Notes: generated by a model not told the origin, from the letters alone. Shown: positions 1-6,681, numbered from the stretch's first letter. The stretch: DNA of 14,685 bases from Pseudomonadales bacterium (GCA_029244465.1 JAQWQN010000072.1:1-14685); one strand, 5' to 3'. Translations and numbers: made by a program.

Positions 1-167
1 GCGTGCGTTTTGGGCACTATGGCGGCGGGCCAGGCTACTCAGCTGCGACCATGCATTTCCTCTCGACGGGCATTACCGCCTGTGTGTTAGAAAGTATCTC
101 TGACCCTACGTTGCCTGATCCGGCAGCGGCAACGCTTTTAACGCTCGTGGAGGAGGTCGGCTTCTAG
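1..167 (+). CDS. Serine hydrolase / beta-lactamase-family protein, C-terminal end (5' partial)
   Basis: Reading frame 3 is open from the left edge (first full codon at 3) to a TAG at 165-167, giving 54 residues. It contains HYGGGPGYSA, which resembles the third active-site box (H/K-x-G followed by G-G-x-PGYS) of the class C beta-lactamase/esterase-like serine hydrolase family. A beta-strand of the type seen in these enzymes follows (GITACVLESIS). The Ser-x-x-Lys and Tyr boxes would lie outside the window, so substrate and activity cannot be judged; such proteins include esterases, D-amino-acid peptidases and true beta-lactamases. The gene converges on the membrane-protein gene, with only 13 bp between the stop codons and no obvious hairpin terminator. 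The family call rests on one motif in a short fragment. Confidence 0.6.
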   Translation, partial: VRFGHYGGGPGYSAATMHFLSTGITACVLESISDPTLPDPAAATLLTLVEEVGF

Positions 168-180
168 CCTGATAAACACT

Positions 181-666
181 TTATTCGTCAATCCGCTCCG
201 CTGGGATCCAGACCAACCGGGTAAAAAGGAAGCCTCCCTGCATGATGTGCCAAAGAACGCCCACAATGTAGAGATCCAGCTCGCGTTGCACACCCCAGTC
301 CGAAAAAGCTGCAAACTGCAGCAAACCAAAAAGCAACCCTAGAAAAAGAAAAGCCTTAGCCCAAGAACCAACTGATGCATAAAACATCACGACCAAACAA
401 TGTCCGATTATTTGGAGACCAAGCACGCCACAGGCAATATGCATGGCCGTCACGGGGTCCTGAATCAAGACGTTGATTATCGATGGCAAAAAACAAAAAG
501 AAGCGGCAAATATAGAATGAATCACCATGCCATGAAACTGGTCTGCATCTTTACGGGCCCAGTTACCGGATGTTGTTCGCTTCATAACGACCACAATCGC
601 TGAGAAACCCGCGAGCGCAATCGCTACTTCGGCAAGGCTAATAAGAATCTCTGGCGTATTGAGCAT
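181..666 (-). CDS. Small integral membrane protein, five predicted helices, function unknown
   Basis: This 161-residue protein is not one I recognise. It is strongly hydrophobic, with about five membrane segments at residues 9-28, 48-69, 75-96, 103-121 and 131-152. A short polar loop with positive charge lies between the first two (KRTTSGNWARKD). A conserved-looking acidic residue sits in the first helix (SLAEVAIALAGF). There is no signal peptide cleavage site and no catalytic motif that I can see. The ATG at 664-666 is 4 bp after the dtd stop codon, so the gene is very probably the last cistron of a typA-dtd-membrane protein transcript. Codon use is like that of its neighbours. It could be a small transporter subunit or a membrane anchor, but nothing in the sequence decides this. 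That it is a real gene is well supported by length, hydrophobic pattern and spacing. Confidence 0.8.
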   Translation of the reverse strand: MLNTPEILISLAEVAIALAGFSAIVVVMKRTTSGNWARKDADQFHGMVIHSIFAASFCFLPSIINVLIQDPVTAMHIACGVLGLQIIGHCLVVMFYASVGSWAKAFLFLGLLFGLLQFAAFSDWGVQRELDLYIVGVLWHIMQGGFLFTRLVWIPAERIDE

Positions 667-670
667 AGCG

Positions 671-1105
671 CTACCGTTCGAGAAGAATTGTTACAGGACC
701 ATCGTTGATTAATGATACCTGCATATCCGCGCCAAATTGACCCGTCGCTACCGGCACCTCATTACTGAGCCTAGCAACGTACTGATCATATATGACTTCG
801 GCGTGCGCGGGCGTCGCGGCGCCGCTAAATCCAGGACGCATACCCTTGCTGGTGTTCGCGGCCAGCGTAAATTGAGAAACAACCAGTACTGAACCTTGAA
901 CATCAACCACGCTCAAGTTCATGTTCTTGTCATCATCTGGGAAAATTCTCAAACCCAAAGTCTTCGCCACAAGCCAGTCGATTTCAGCATCGCCGTCTTC
1001 GGGGAAAACACCCACAAAAGCCAGCAACCCGCACTTGATCTCGCCAATTCGTTCGCCACCTAAGGTGACCGTAGCTTGGCTTACTCTTTGAACTAAGACT
1101 TTCAT
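671..1105 (-). CDS. dtd: D-aminoacyl-tRNA deacylase
   Basis: The protein hydrolyses the ester bond of tRNAs mischarged with D-amino acids (and Gly-tRNA-Ala), recycling the tRNA in the cytoplasm. At 144 residues it has the usual DTD length. The two signature motifs are visible: SQFTL at residues 77-81 and the NDGPVT form of the Gly-cis-Pro motif at 134-139, plus GMRPGF at 88-93. The N-terminus MKVLVQRVSQATV is typical. The ATG at 1103-1105 shares one base with the TGA stop of typA (TGATG), which implies translational coupling. A TTG three bases further upstream (1106-1108) would add one residue and is less likely. The typA-dtd pairing places two translation-quality genes in one transcript, with the membrane-protein gene 4 bp downstream. 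Confidence 0.95.
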   Translation of the reverse strand: MKVLVQRVSQATVTLGGERIGEIKCGLLAFVGVFPEDGDAEIDWLVAKTLGLRIFPDDDKNMNLSVVDVQGSVLVVSQFTLAANTSKGMRPGFSGAATPAHAEVIYDQYVARLSNEVPVATGQFGADMQVSLINDGPVTILLER

Positions 1106-2907
1106 CAAGCTCGCTTGCGTTCATGCTCCTTGAGCCGCGCTTTACGAATACGAATTGACGCGGGAGTCACTTCGACGAGTTCGTCATCCTCAATAAATTC
1201 AAGCGCCTGCTCGAGAGTCAGAATCATGGGATTAGTGAGAATAATGCTCTCGTCAGTGCCTGACGCCCTGACGTTGGTGAGTTTCTTTTCTTTCAGAGGA
1301 TTAACTGTAAGGTCGTTTCCTCGGCTATGTAAGCCGACCACCATCCCTTCATAGACCGCATCATTAGGGTTGACCATCATTCGGCCTCGATTCTGCAAAT
1401 TGAACAGAGCGAACGCGACAGCCTTCCCTTGCGCGTTTGAGATCAGCACGCCATTGCTTCGCTGTCCAACGAGATCGTTGATTCGCGGCCCAAAACCAGC
1501 TGACGCAAAGGACATAATTCCGGTACCCGAGGTCATCGAGAGAAATTGTGGACGAAAGCCCATAATGCCTCTGGTTGGAATTCGGTATGACAAACGGACC
1601 CTACCGACACCGTCTGGTACCAGCTCAAGCAAATCACCACGTCTGTCGCCTAGTGCTTCCATAACCTTACCTTGGTGCTGCTCTTCAACATCAAGGCTCA
1701 GAGTTTCGTACGGCTCTTCGATTTGGCCGTTTTCGTTTTCTTTAAAAATAACCTGTGGGCGAGACACAGCGATTTCATATCCCTCACGCCGCATAGTTTC
1801 TATCAACACGGATAAGTGCAATTCGCCTCGACCAGCGACTCGAAACCGATCTGGGTCTGCAGTTTCTTCAACGGACAACGCGACGTTGTGAGAAGCCTCG
1901 GTAAACAAGCGTTCACGTACCTGTCTGCTTGTGAGATATTTGCCTTCTTTGCCCGCCATGGGCGAATTGTTCACACAGAAGAGCATTGAGAGCGTGGGCT
2001 CGTCGACATTCAATGGTTCTAAGGGTTCTATTAAATCAGGGCTACAGATCGTGTCCGAAATACCAATGTTAGCAACGCCTGTAATGCAGACGATGTCACC
2101 CGCATACGCAGATTCTTGTTCGACATGCTCAAGCCCGCGATAACCTTTTACCGACATAATCTTCGCGCGACGTTCATGACCCTCTCGATCCACGACAACA
2201 ATCTGTTGGTTACGCGCAATTTCACCTCTCGTTATCCGGCCAACACCCATCACGCCCTCATAGGTCGAATAGCCAAGTGAGCTGATTTGCATCTGCAAAG
2301 GACCATCAGAATCAACCTTAGGCGGTGGTACTTCAGCGACGATCAGATCTAAAAGCGGTTCCATGTTATCAACGAGTTCGTCCGGCTCAAGTCCAGCCGT
2401 CCCTTGCAATGCCGAGGTATAAAGGACGGAGAAGTCTAACTGCTCATCCGTACCACCAAGACTATCGAACAAATCGAACACTTCGTCGATAACACGATAC
2501 GGTTCGGCGCCATGTCGATCTACTTTGTTCACAACGACAATGGGCTGCAAGCCAAAGCCAAACGCTTTCTGTGTGACAAAACGAGTTTGCGGCATGGGTC
2601 CATCAACCGCATCGACAAGCAAGAGGACTGCGTCGACCATCGACAGGATGCGCTCAACCTCACCCCCAAAATCTGCATGTCCGGGTGTATCAACAATATT
2701 GATCCGCACCCCCTTGTACTCGATAGAGGTATTTTTGGACAAAATGGTAATGCCGCGTTCTTTTTCGAGATCATTACTGTCCATAACCCGTTCTTGGCTT
2801 TGATCTGCCAACAATCCGGTTTCACTGAGCAAACGATCGACCAAGGTAGTTTTGCCATGGTCTACGTGAGCGATAATAGCGACGTTGCGTACTTGAGGGT
2901 TGGGCAC
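1105..2907 (-). CDS. typA: Ribosome-associated translational GTPase TypA/BipA
   Basis: TypA/BipA is a ribosome-binding GTPase of the EF-G-like class, needed for 50S assembly and growth in the cold or under stress. All G-domain motifs are visible near the N-terminus: AHVDHGKTT (P-loop), ERGITI (switch I), DTPGH and NKVD. The EF-G-like domains and the family-specific C-terminal domain follow (GIMGFRPQFLSMTSG, NVRASGTDE). I place the start at the GTG at 2905-2907, giving 600 residues. That puts the P-loop AHVDHGKT at residues 13-20, close to the E. coli protein (MIEKLRNIAIIAHVDHGKT). The first ATG in frame (2950-2952) would add 15 unconserved residues and overlap the start of the divergent PP-loop gene at 2941. 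No good ribosome-binding site precedes the GTG, so the exact start is the weak point. The gene heads the typA-dtd run. Confidence 0.95.
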   Translation of the reverse strand: MPNPQVRNVAIIAHVDHGKTTLVDRLLSETGLLADQSQERVMDSNDLEKERGITILSKNTSIEYKGVRINIVDTPGHADFGGEVERILSMVDAVLLLVDAVDGPMPQTRFVTQKAFGFGLQPIVVVNKVDRHGAEPYRVIDEVFDLFDSLGGTDEQLDFSVLYTSALQGTAGLEPDELVDNMEPLLDLIVAEVPPPKVDSDGPLQMQISSLGYSTYEGVMGVGRITRGEIARNQQIVVVDREGHERRAKIMSVKGYRGLEHVEQESAYAGDIVCITGVANIGISDTICSPDLIEPLEPLNVDEPTLSMLFCVNNSPMAGKEGKYLTSRQVRERLFTEASHNVALSVEETADPDRFRVAGRGELHLSVLIETMRREGYEIAVSRPQVIFKENENGQIEEPYETLSLDVEEQHQGKVMEALGDRRGDLLELVPDGVGRVRLSYRIPTRGIMGFRPQFLSMTSGTGIMSFASAGFGPRINDLVGQRSNGVLISNAQGKAVAFALFNLQNRGRMMVNPNDAVYEGMVVGLHSRGNDLTVNPLKEKKLTNVRASGTDESIILTNPMILTLEQALEFIEDDELVEVTPASIRIRKARLKEHERKRA

Positions 2908-2940
2908 TAGACTGCGCGCGGTTTTTGAAAGGCGCGGATT

Positions 2941-3990
2941 ATGGCCGAACAAAGGCGCGCTGTCGCGCTTATATCTGGCGGATTGGACTCAATGTTGGCG
3001 GCAAAGGTCATCATGGAGCAAGGTGTGCACGTTGAAGGGGTAAACTTCTTCACCGGATTCTGTGTGGAAGGCCATACCCATGCCATTAGACAGAAGAAGC
3101 AAAAGAAGGAACAGCGCAACAATGCGCTGTGGGTTGCCGAACAACTCGGTATCAAACTTCATATCGTCGACGTCATAGACGAGTACAAAGACATCCTACT
3201 GAACCCTAAGCATGGCTACGGCGCCAACATGAATCCCTGCCTCGACTGCAAGATATTCATGGTAAAGAAAGCAGAGGCTTGGTCTTTCATGGAAGAGAAT
3301 GGCTTTGACTTTATCATTACCGGCGAAGTCATTGGCCAGCGACCCAAGAGTCAACGCCGGCAGACGATGCCGATAATCGCCAGAGAATCGGGTGTCGAGG
3401 ATCGACTACTCAGGCCGTTGTGTGCAAAGCACCTGCCACCAACCCTGCCAGAGCTGCAAGGTTGGGTTAATCGTGACCAGTTGCACGATTTCCACGGTCG
3501 CAATCGGAAACCACAAATCGCGCTTGCAGAAAGCTTCGGCTTCAAAGATTGGGCGCAGCCCGCCGGGGGTTGTTGCTTTCTGACGGATAAGGTCTATTCA
3601 AACAAACTGGTCGACCTTTGGGCGGCCCGTGGTAGCCGCGAGTACGAGCTTGATGACATTATGCTGCTGAAGGTCGGTCGGCATATTCGGCCCAAGCCGC
3701 ACTTCAAAGTCATCGTTGCTCGTGAAGAAGGCGAGAATCGATATCTTGAAGGCTATCGTCAAACGTTTCTCTCAATACGCGCTACAAGCCACAAGGGACC
3801 ACTCGCATTAATAGATGGGCAGGCTGATGAAAGCGACATCGAGTTTGCCGCCCAAATTGTCGCCCGCTACGGCCAAGGCAAGAATGCAGATTCCATTACT
3901 GCCGAGGTTCGTTTTCCCGACGGTCAGCTCAAGGAACTGACCGTCGCGCCATTTGCAGCAGACGACATCGATCCAGAATGGCATGTCTGA
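2941..3990 (+). CDS. PP-loop ATPase of the ThiI/MnmA (tRNA thiolation) class, specific target unknown
   Basis: This 349-residue protein begins with a PP-loop of N-type ATP pyrophosphatases (SGGLDS, residues 12-17), the fold used by ThiI, MnmA, TtuA and related enzymes to adenylate a base before sulfur insertion. Further features include NPCLDCK with Cys100 and Cys103 in a CxxC pair, TGEVIGQRPKSQ around 117-128, and GGCCFLTD around 209-216 with adjacent cysteines 211-212. The segment from about 228 (ELDDIMLLKVGRH...GENRYL) resembles the NFACT-R-like tail found on some predicted 'thiouridylase-like' proteins. This is not a standard MnmA (about 360-370 residues with different motifs) and it lacks a THUMP domain, so it is not full ThiI. 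An AAAGG at 2928-2932, 8 nt before the ATG, supports the start. Its 3' end overlaps a TusA-type sulfur carrier gene by 8 bp, which suggests that the carrier supplies sulfur to this enzyme. The substrate is inferred only as an RNA or a sulfur-containing cofactor. Confidence 0.75.
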   Translation: MAEQRRAVALISGGLDSMLAAKVIMEQGVHVEGVNFFTGFCVEGHTHAIRQKKQKKEQRNNALWVAEQLGIKLHIVDVIDEYKDILLNPKHGYGANMNPCLDCKIFMVKKAEAWSFMEENGFDFIITGEVIGQRPKSQRRQTMPIIARESGVEDRLLRPLCAKHLPPTLPELQGWVNRDQLHDFHGRNRKPQIALAESFGFKDWAQPAGGCCFLTDKVYSNKLVDLWAARGSREYELDDIMLLKVGRHIRPKPHFKVIVAREEGENRYLEGYRQTFLSIRATSHKGPLALIDGQADESDIEFAAQIVARYGQGKNADSITAEVRFPDGQLKELTVAPFAADDIDPEWHV

Positions 3991-4207
3991 GCACGTACTT
4001 GATACGTCGGGATTGCTTTGCCCACTCCCCGTCATCAGAACTCAGGATGCCATTAAGTCGTTGAAGCCCGGTGATACCCTTGAGATCACCGCAACCGATC
4101 CAGGAACAATGCATGACATACCAGCCTGGTGTCGCGTGCATGGGCACGAGCTTCTGCGCGCTGCGAAAGAAGCCCATACATACGCTTTTACCGTCCTCGT
4201 ATCGTAA
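3983..4207 (+). CDS. TusA-family sulfurtransferase (sulfur carrier)
   Basis: This 74-residue protein has the two-layer TusA/SirA-type sequence. It carries the invariant LCPLP motif with the sulfur-carrying Cys13, and the helix-strand pattern VIRTQDAIKSLKPGDTLEITATDPG that defines the family. A second cysteine (Cys50, in PAWCRVHG) is also present, as in a number of TusA-like proteins. The ATG at 3983-3985 lies inside the last codons of the PP-loop gene (overlap 3983-3990), so the two are translationally coupled. An in-frame ATG at 3953 would add ten unconserved residues inside the PP-loop gene and is rejected. TusA proteins relay persulfide sulfur from cysteine desulfurases or rhodaneses to acceptors such as TusBCD-MnmA. 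The pairing here suggests the PP-loop protein is the acceptor, but this copy may not be the orthologue of E. coli tusA. Confidence 0.9.
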   Translation: MSEHVLDTSGLLCPLPVIRTQDAIKSLKPGDTLEITATDPGTMHDIPAWCRVHGHELLRAAKEAHTYAFTVLVS

Positions 4208-4651
4208 CCAATGTCGATTTTGGGTCTGGTTTAACAGAATCACACTTGGTGCCTCCTGCCATGCGGCGATAAGCCAGCCAGGGTAGCGATCATTCTAGCG
4301 CCGGCCTACAACCCAACCATATGATTTTAGTCGCGCACGCCTTGCGTCTGGTCATTTAGTCGCTCGACGTGTCGGCTTTATGTAGCGCCATGGGACTAAA
4401 ATCGCAAATGAAGCAGCAATAGCCCAACAGCGTTGATGCCAAGTTCGAGGCGATCAGTGGCGACGCAATCCCGGTTACGAACCTTAAAACGATATCGGGC
4501 GTGCCAAGGAATCCACGCTACTGGACGCCCTTGGACTTGAACCGCAGCACTCGGCGATTGGAAATACGGCCAAAACCGCAATCCGGTGGCGGACAGCAAG
4601 GGCTGACACCTGAGGGGACATCTGCATATCAAGGGGTACGCTAGGCGGAAG
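4208..4651. other. Non-coding stretch upstream of the nitrogen-control region
   Basis: I find no convincing gene in this stretch. The open frames here are short, rich in Arg, Cys and Trp, and have no ribosome-binding site. It has no clear terminator after the TusA gene. The one structured item is a perfect 10-bp inverted repeat at 4323-4332 / 4394-4403, listed separately. Together with the NtrC sites, the promoter and the leader, the whole gap runs about 680 bp to the GSII gene, long for this compact region. Confidence 0.5.
4323..4403. repeat. Inverted-repeat element with perfect 10-bp arms
   Basis: GATTTTAGTC at 4323-4332 is matched exactly in reverse complement by GACTAAAATC at 4394-4403, with 61 bases between. 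A third, partial copy in direct orientation (TTTAGTCGC, 4355-4363) repeats the sequence seen at 4326-4334. Short internal stems are possible, such as ACGC/GCGT around 4337-4347. It could close a structured RNA, form a set of protein-binding sites, or be the remnant of a small mobile repeat. Nothing in the sequence decides between these. Confidence 0.4.
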
Positions 4652-4668
4652 TGCACCACGACGAGACA
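4652..4668 (+). promoter_or_regulatory. NtrC-binding site, distal, weaker half-site match
   Basis: TGCACCACGACGAGACA matches the NtrC consensus TGCACC-N5-GGTGCA perfectly in its left half and at three of six positions in its right half. Its centre (4660) is exactly 30 bp, about three helical turns, upstream of the stronger site centred at 4690. This phasing is like the paired NtrC enhancer sites of E. coli glnAp2, where cooperative binding rescues a weaker site. Confidence 0.6.
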
Positions 4669-4681
4669 CTGAAAACCCTCA

Positions 4682-4698
4682 TGCACATTTTACGTGCA
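4682..4698 (+). promoter_or_regulatory. NtrC-binding site, proximal, strong
   Basis: TGCACATTTTACGTGCA is a 17-bp dyad whose two outer 5-bp arms match the NtrC consensus (TGCAC...GTGCA) perfectly. It lies about 84 bp upstream of the start point predicted from the sigma-54 promoter at 4748, a normal enhancer position. The NtrC gene itself is a few kilobases downstream in the same locus. Confidence 0.8.
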
Positions 4699-4747
4699 GA
4701 ACCACGCAACTATCCTCGTGAAAGGCCTTAAAATCCGTCGCCCACCG

Positions 4748-4763
4748 TGGCACACTTCTTGCT
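4748..4763 (+). promoter_or_regulatory. Sigma-54 promoter of the glutamine synthetase gene
   Basis: TGGCACACTTCTTGCT matches the sigma-54 consensus TGGCAC-N5-TTGCW without a mismatch in the conserved bases. The GG and GC dinucleotides have the required 10-bp separation. Transcription would start near 4774, leaving a leader of about 115 nt before the ATG at 4889. With two NtrC sites upstream, the promoter should be active under nitrogen limitation. Confidence 0.88.
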
Positions 4764-4888
4764 GCCTAGGGACACCGATTTCGAGAATCTATCGCGCCTT
4801 GCCAACAAGTGTGGGACCGACTTGAGAGTGAGGGATCAAGATAAGCGGATCATGACAAAAAAAGCTAAAGAGAGGAGAAATAACAACG

Positions 4889-5899
4889 ATGAAAGCCAAA
4901 CTTGAATACATCTGGCTAGACGGATATACACCTACGCAGAGCTTGCGTAGCAAGACTCGCGTCGAATCAAACTTCGGTGGCACGCTTGAAGAGTGTCCTA
5001 TGTGGTCTTTTGATGGCAGTTCCACGGAACAAGCCGATGGCAGCGATTCAGATTGCTTGCTCAAGCCGGTAGCGATCTATCCAGACCCCGACCGTAAAAA
5101 CGGATATCTGGTGATGACTGAAGTGTTGAACGCGGATGGTACCCCACACCCATCAAATGGCCGTGCAACCATCGATGATGGCGACGACGATTTCTGGTTC
5201 GGTTTTGAACAAGAATATTTCTTATGGGATATCGACACCAATTTACCTCCGGGCTTCCCACACGGCGGCTACCCTGGGCCACAAGGTCCATACTACTGCT
5301 CTGTCGGCGCGCGCAACGCCTATGGTCGCGACGTTGTTGAAGAACATTTGGACCTATGCCTCGAGGCTGGCGTCAACGTCGAAGGCATCAACGCCGAAGT
5401 CGCAGCAGGCCAGTGGGAATTCCAAGTTTTTGCCAAAGGTGCCCAACAGGCCGGCGATGAGACCTGGGTTGCACGCTATATTCTTGAGCGCACTGGCGAA
5501 AAGTATGGTTATTCGATCAACTGGCATCCTAAGCCATTCGGCGAGCTAGATTGGAACGGAAGTGGCATGCACGCTAACTTCTCCAACAGCGCAATGCGTG
5601 ACGATGGTAAAGAAGAAATTTTTACTTCGATCTGCGAGCACTTTGGTAAACACATCGAACGACATATCTCGGTCTACGGCGCTGATAACGATCAACGTCT
5701 AACGGGTGCCCACGAGACCCAGTCGATCAATGAGTTCAGCTACGGTGTTTCGGACCGCGGGGCATCAATTCGAATTCCGATCACAACGATGACAGACGGG
5801 TGGGTCGGTCGGCTGGAAGACCGTCGCACAGCATCTAATGCGGATCCCTACAAGGTAGCCGCCGCGATCATCAAAACGACGAAAGAAGCATTGGCTTAA
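4889..5899 (+). CDS. glnII: Glutamine synthetase, type II (GSII, eukaryotic/rhizobial GlnII type)
   Basis: The enzyme makes glutamine from glutamate, ammonia and ATP. At 336 residues it has the length of the short GSII class, not the roughly 470-residue GSI. The order of motifs is GSII-like: YIWLDG (7-12), WSFDGSST (39-46), FGFEQEY with metal-binding glutamates (104-110), PGPQGPYYC (129-137), NGSGMHANFS (223-232), RLTGAHET (260-267), GASIRIP (281-287) and LEDRR (299-303). GSII enzymes are decamers and are not subject to GlnE adenylylation, so control would be mainly transcriptional. That fits the sigma-54 promoter and NtrC sites upstream. An AGGAG at 4873-4877 supports the start. A terminator follows at 5918-5963, so readthrough into the DUF4124 gene should be limited. 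The sequence looks complete, with no missing active-site residue that I can identify. GSII in a gammaproteobacterium most likely reflects old horizontal transfer. Confidence 0.93.
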   Translation: MKAKLEYIWLDGYTPTQSLRSKTRVESNFGGTLEECPMWSFDGSSTEQADGSDSDCLLKPVAIYPDPDRKNGYLVMTEVLNADGTPHPSNGRATIDDGDDDFWFGFEQEYFLWDIDTNLPPGFPHGGYPGPQGPYYCSVGARNAYGRDVVEEHLDLCLEAGVNVEGINAEVAAGQWEFQVFAKGAQQAGDETWVARYILERTGEKYGYSINWHPKPFGELDWNGSGMHANFSNSAMRDDGKEEIFTSICEHFGKHIERHISVYGADNDQRLTGAHETQSINEFSYGVSDRGASIRIPITTMTDGWVGRLEDRRTASNADPYKVAAAIIKTTKEALA

Positions 5900-5917
5900 T
5901 CTACTACCAGCGCTCGC

Positions 5918-5963
5918 GCATAAAAAGCCCGCCATGGCACTGCCGTAGCGGGTTTTTTTATGC
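5918..5963 (+). terminator. Rho-independent terminator after the GSII gene
   Basis: The arms GCATAAAAAGCCCGC (5918-5932) and GCGGGTTTTTTTATGC (5948-5963) form a long stem over a 15-nt loop with a run of seven T. The A-run on the other side means it could also work in the opposite direction. It starts 19 bp after the stop codon. Confidence 0.85.
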
Positions 5964-6059
5964 GGGCACCGGCTTTTTAGTACACTTTTGTGGTCCAATA
6001 CAGGGCGTTTGATGTGTTTATGAACTGATTACTTTGTCAGAGAACTGCGGAGAATGATC

Positions 6060-6650
6060 ATGACCCAACTAAGCAACAAACTAGCCTCCTACATAGTCGC
6101 TTTATCGATAGGCACCTGGGCCGCTAGCACGCCGTCCTTGTTAACCGCGGAGATCTACAAGACGCGAGACGAACAAGGCCATGTCACTTTTTCAGACGTG
6201 CCAACAAATGACCGGTCTGAGACCATAAAGCTATCCAAAACGAGCCAATACCCTACGGCCCCACCGGCGAGCACTTCGACCTCTCAATCTGCTTCACAGA
6301 CCGACGACGATGAGGGTCTAGAGACAGAAGCAACCGCCTACTCAAGTATTAGCATCAGCTCACCTGGGCCAGAGGAAGCAATCCGAGAAAATTCAGGGCA
6401 CGTCACAGTCACCGTTCGCTCAGAGCCTAGACTTTCCCCTGGGCATACCTACACCCTGACGCTTGACGGACAACCGGCCGGTGACTCTCTTGCTGGGGTG
6501 TTTACACTAGAAAACGTTGATCGTGGCACACATATACTCAGCGCGCGAATCGTCGATCAAAACCAATCCGTGCTCACACAAAGCGCTGAAATCACCTTCC
6601 ATATGCTGAGATTCTCAACACTGAGCGCAAAACGCCGCAATGCCGGTTGA
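6060..6650 (+). CDS. Secreted DUF4124-domain protein with C-terminal beta domain
   Basis: This 196-residue protein has a signal peptide (hydrophobic residues about 9-28, likely cleaved after LLTA). The mature part then begins with EIYKTRDEQGHVTFSDVP, the hallmark of DUF4124, a short domain of envelope proteins whose role is not established. A Ser/Thr/Pro/Gln- and acid-rich linker follows (about 64-90). The C-terminal half has a beta-sandwich, Ig-like pattern (VTVTVRSEP, HTYTLTLDGQPAG, FTLENVDRGTHILSARIVD). A GGAG at 6049-6052 sits 7 nt before the ATG at 6060. The ATG at 6054 would be only 1 nt away, so I choose the later one. DUF4124 genes recur between the glutamine synthetase and ntrB genes of gammaproteobacteria (from memory). 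The reason is unknown; it lies downstream of a terminator and may have its own promoter. Confidence 0.85.
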   Translation: MTQLSNKLASYIVALSIGTWAASTPSLLTAEIYKTRDEQGHVTFSDVPTNDRSETIKLSKTSQYPTAPPASTSTSQSASQTDDDEGLETEATAYSSISISSPGPEEAIRENSGHVTVTVRSEPRLSPGHTYTLTLDGQPAGDSLAGVFTLENVDRGTHILSARIVDQNQSVLTQSAEITFHMLRFSTLSAKRRNAG

Positions 6651-6664
6651 CCTTTTCTGGTGCA

Positions 6665-6681
6665 TGCACTAATTTGGTGCG
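6665..6681 (+). promoter_or_regulatory. NtrC-binding site upstream of ntrB
   Basis: TGCACTAATTTGGTGCG matches ten of the twelve specified bases in the NtrC consensus TGCACC-N5-GGTGCA. As I remember it, the site in the E. coli glnL (ntrB) promoter is very similar and lets NtrC repress ntrBC. It lies 15 bp after the DUF4124 stop codon and about 160 bp before the ntrB ATG. Autoregulation of ntrBC is the likely role. Confidence 0.72.

Noticed and set aside
1370..1891. 173-codon plus-strand open frame inside typA
   Set aside because: It is antisense to a highly conserved part of typA and has a low-complexity Ser/Arg/Pro composition typical of shadow frames.
4396..4686. 96-codon minus-strand open frame in the gap before the GSII gene
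   Set aside because: Composition rich in Arg, Cys and Trp, no ribosome-binding site, no domain, and it runs through the distal NtrC site.
4822..4840. Possible sigma-70 promoter (TTGAGA) in the GSII leader
   Set aside because: No acceptable -10 hexamer at 15-19 bp spacing.
4774..4888. Glutamine riboswitch in the GSII leader
   Set aside because: The conserved sequence of the glnA RNA motif is not visible and the class is known mainly from cyanobacteria.
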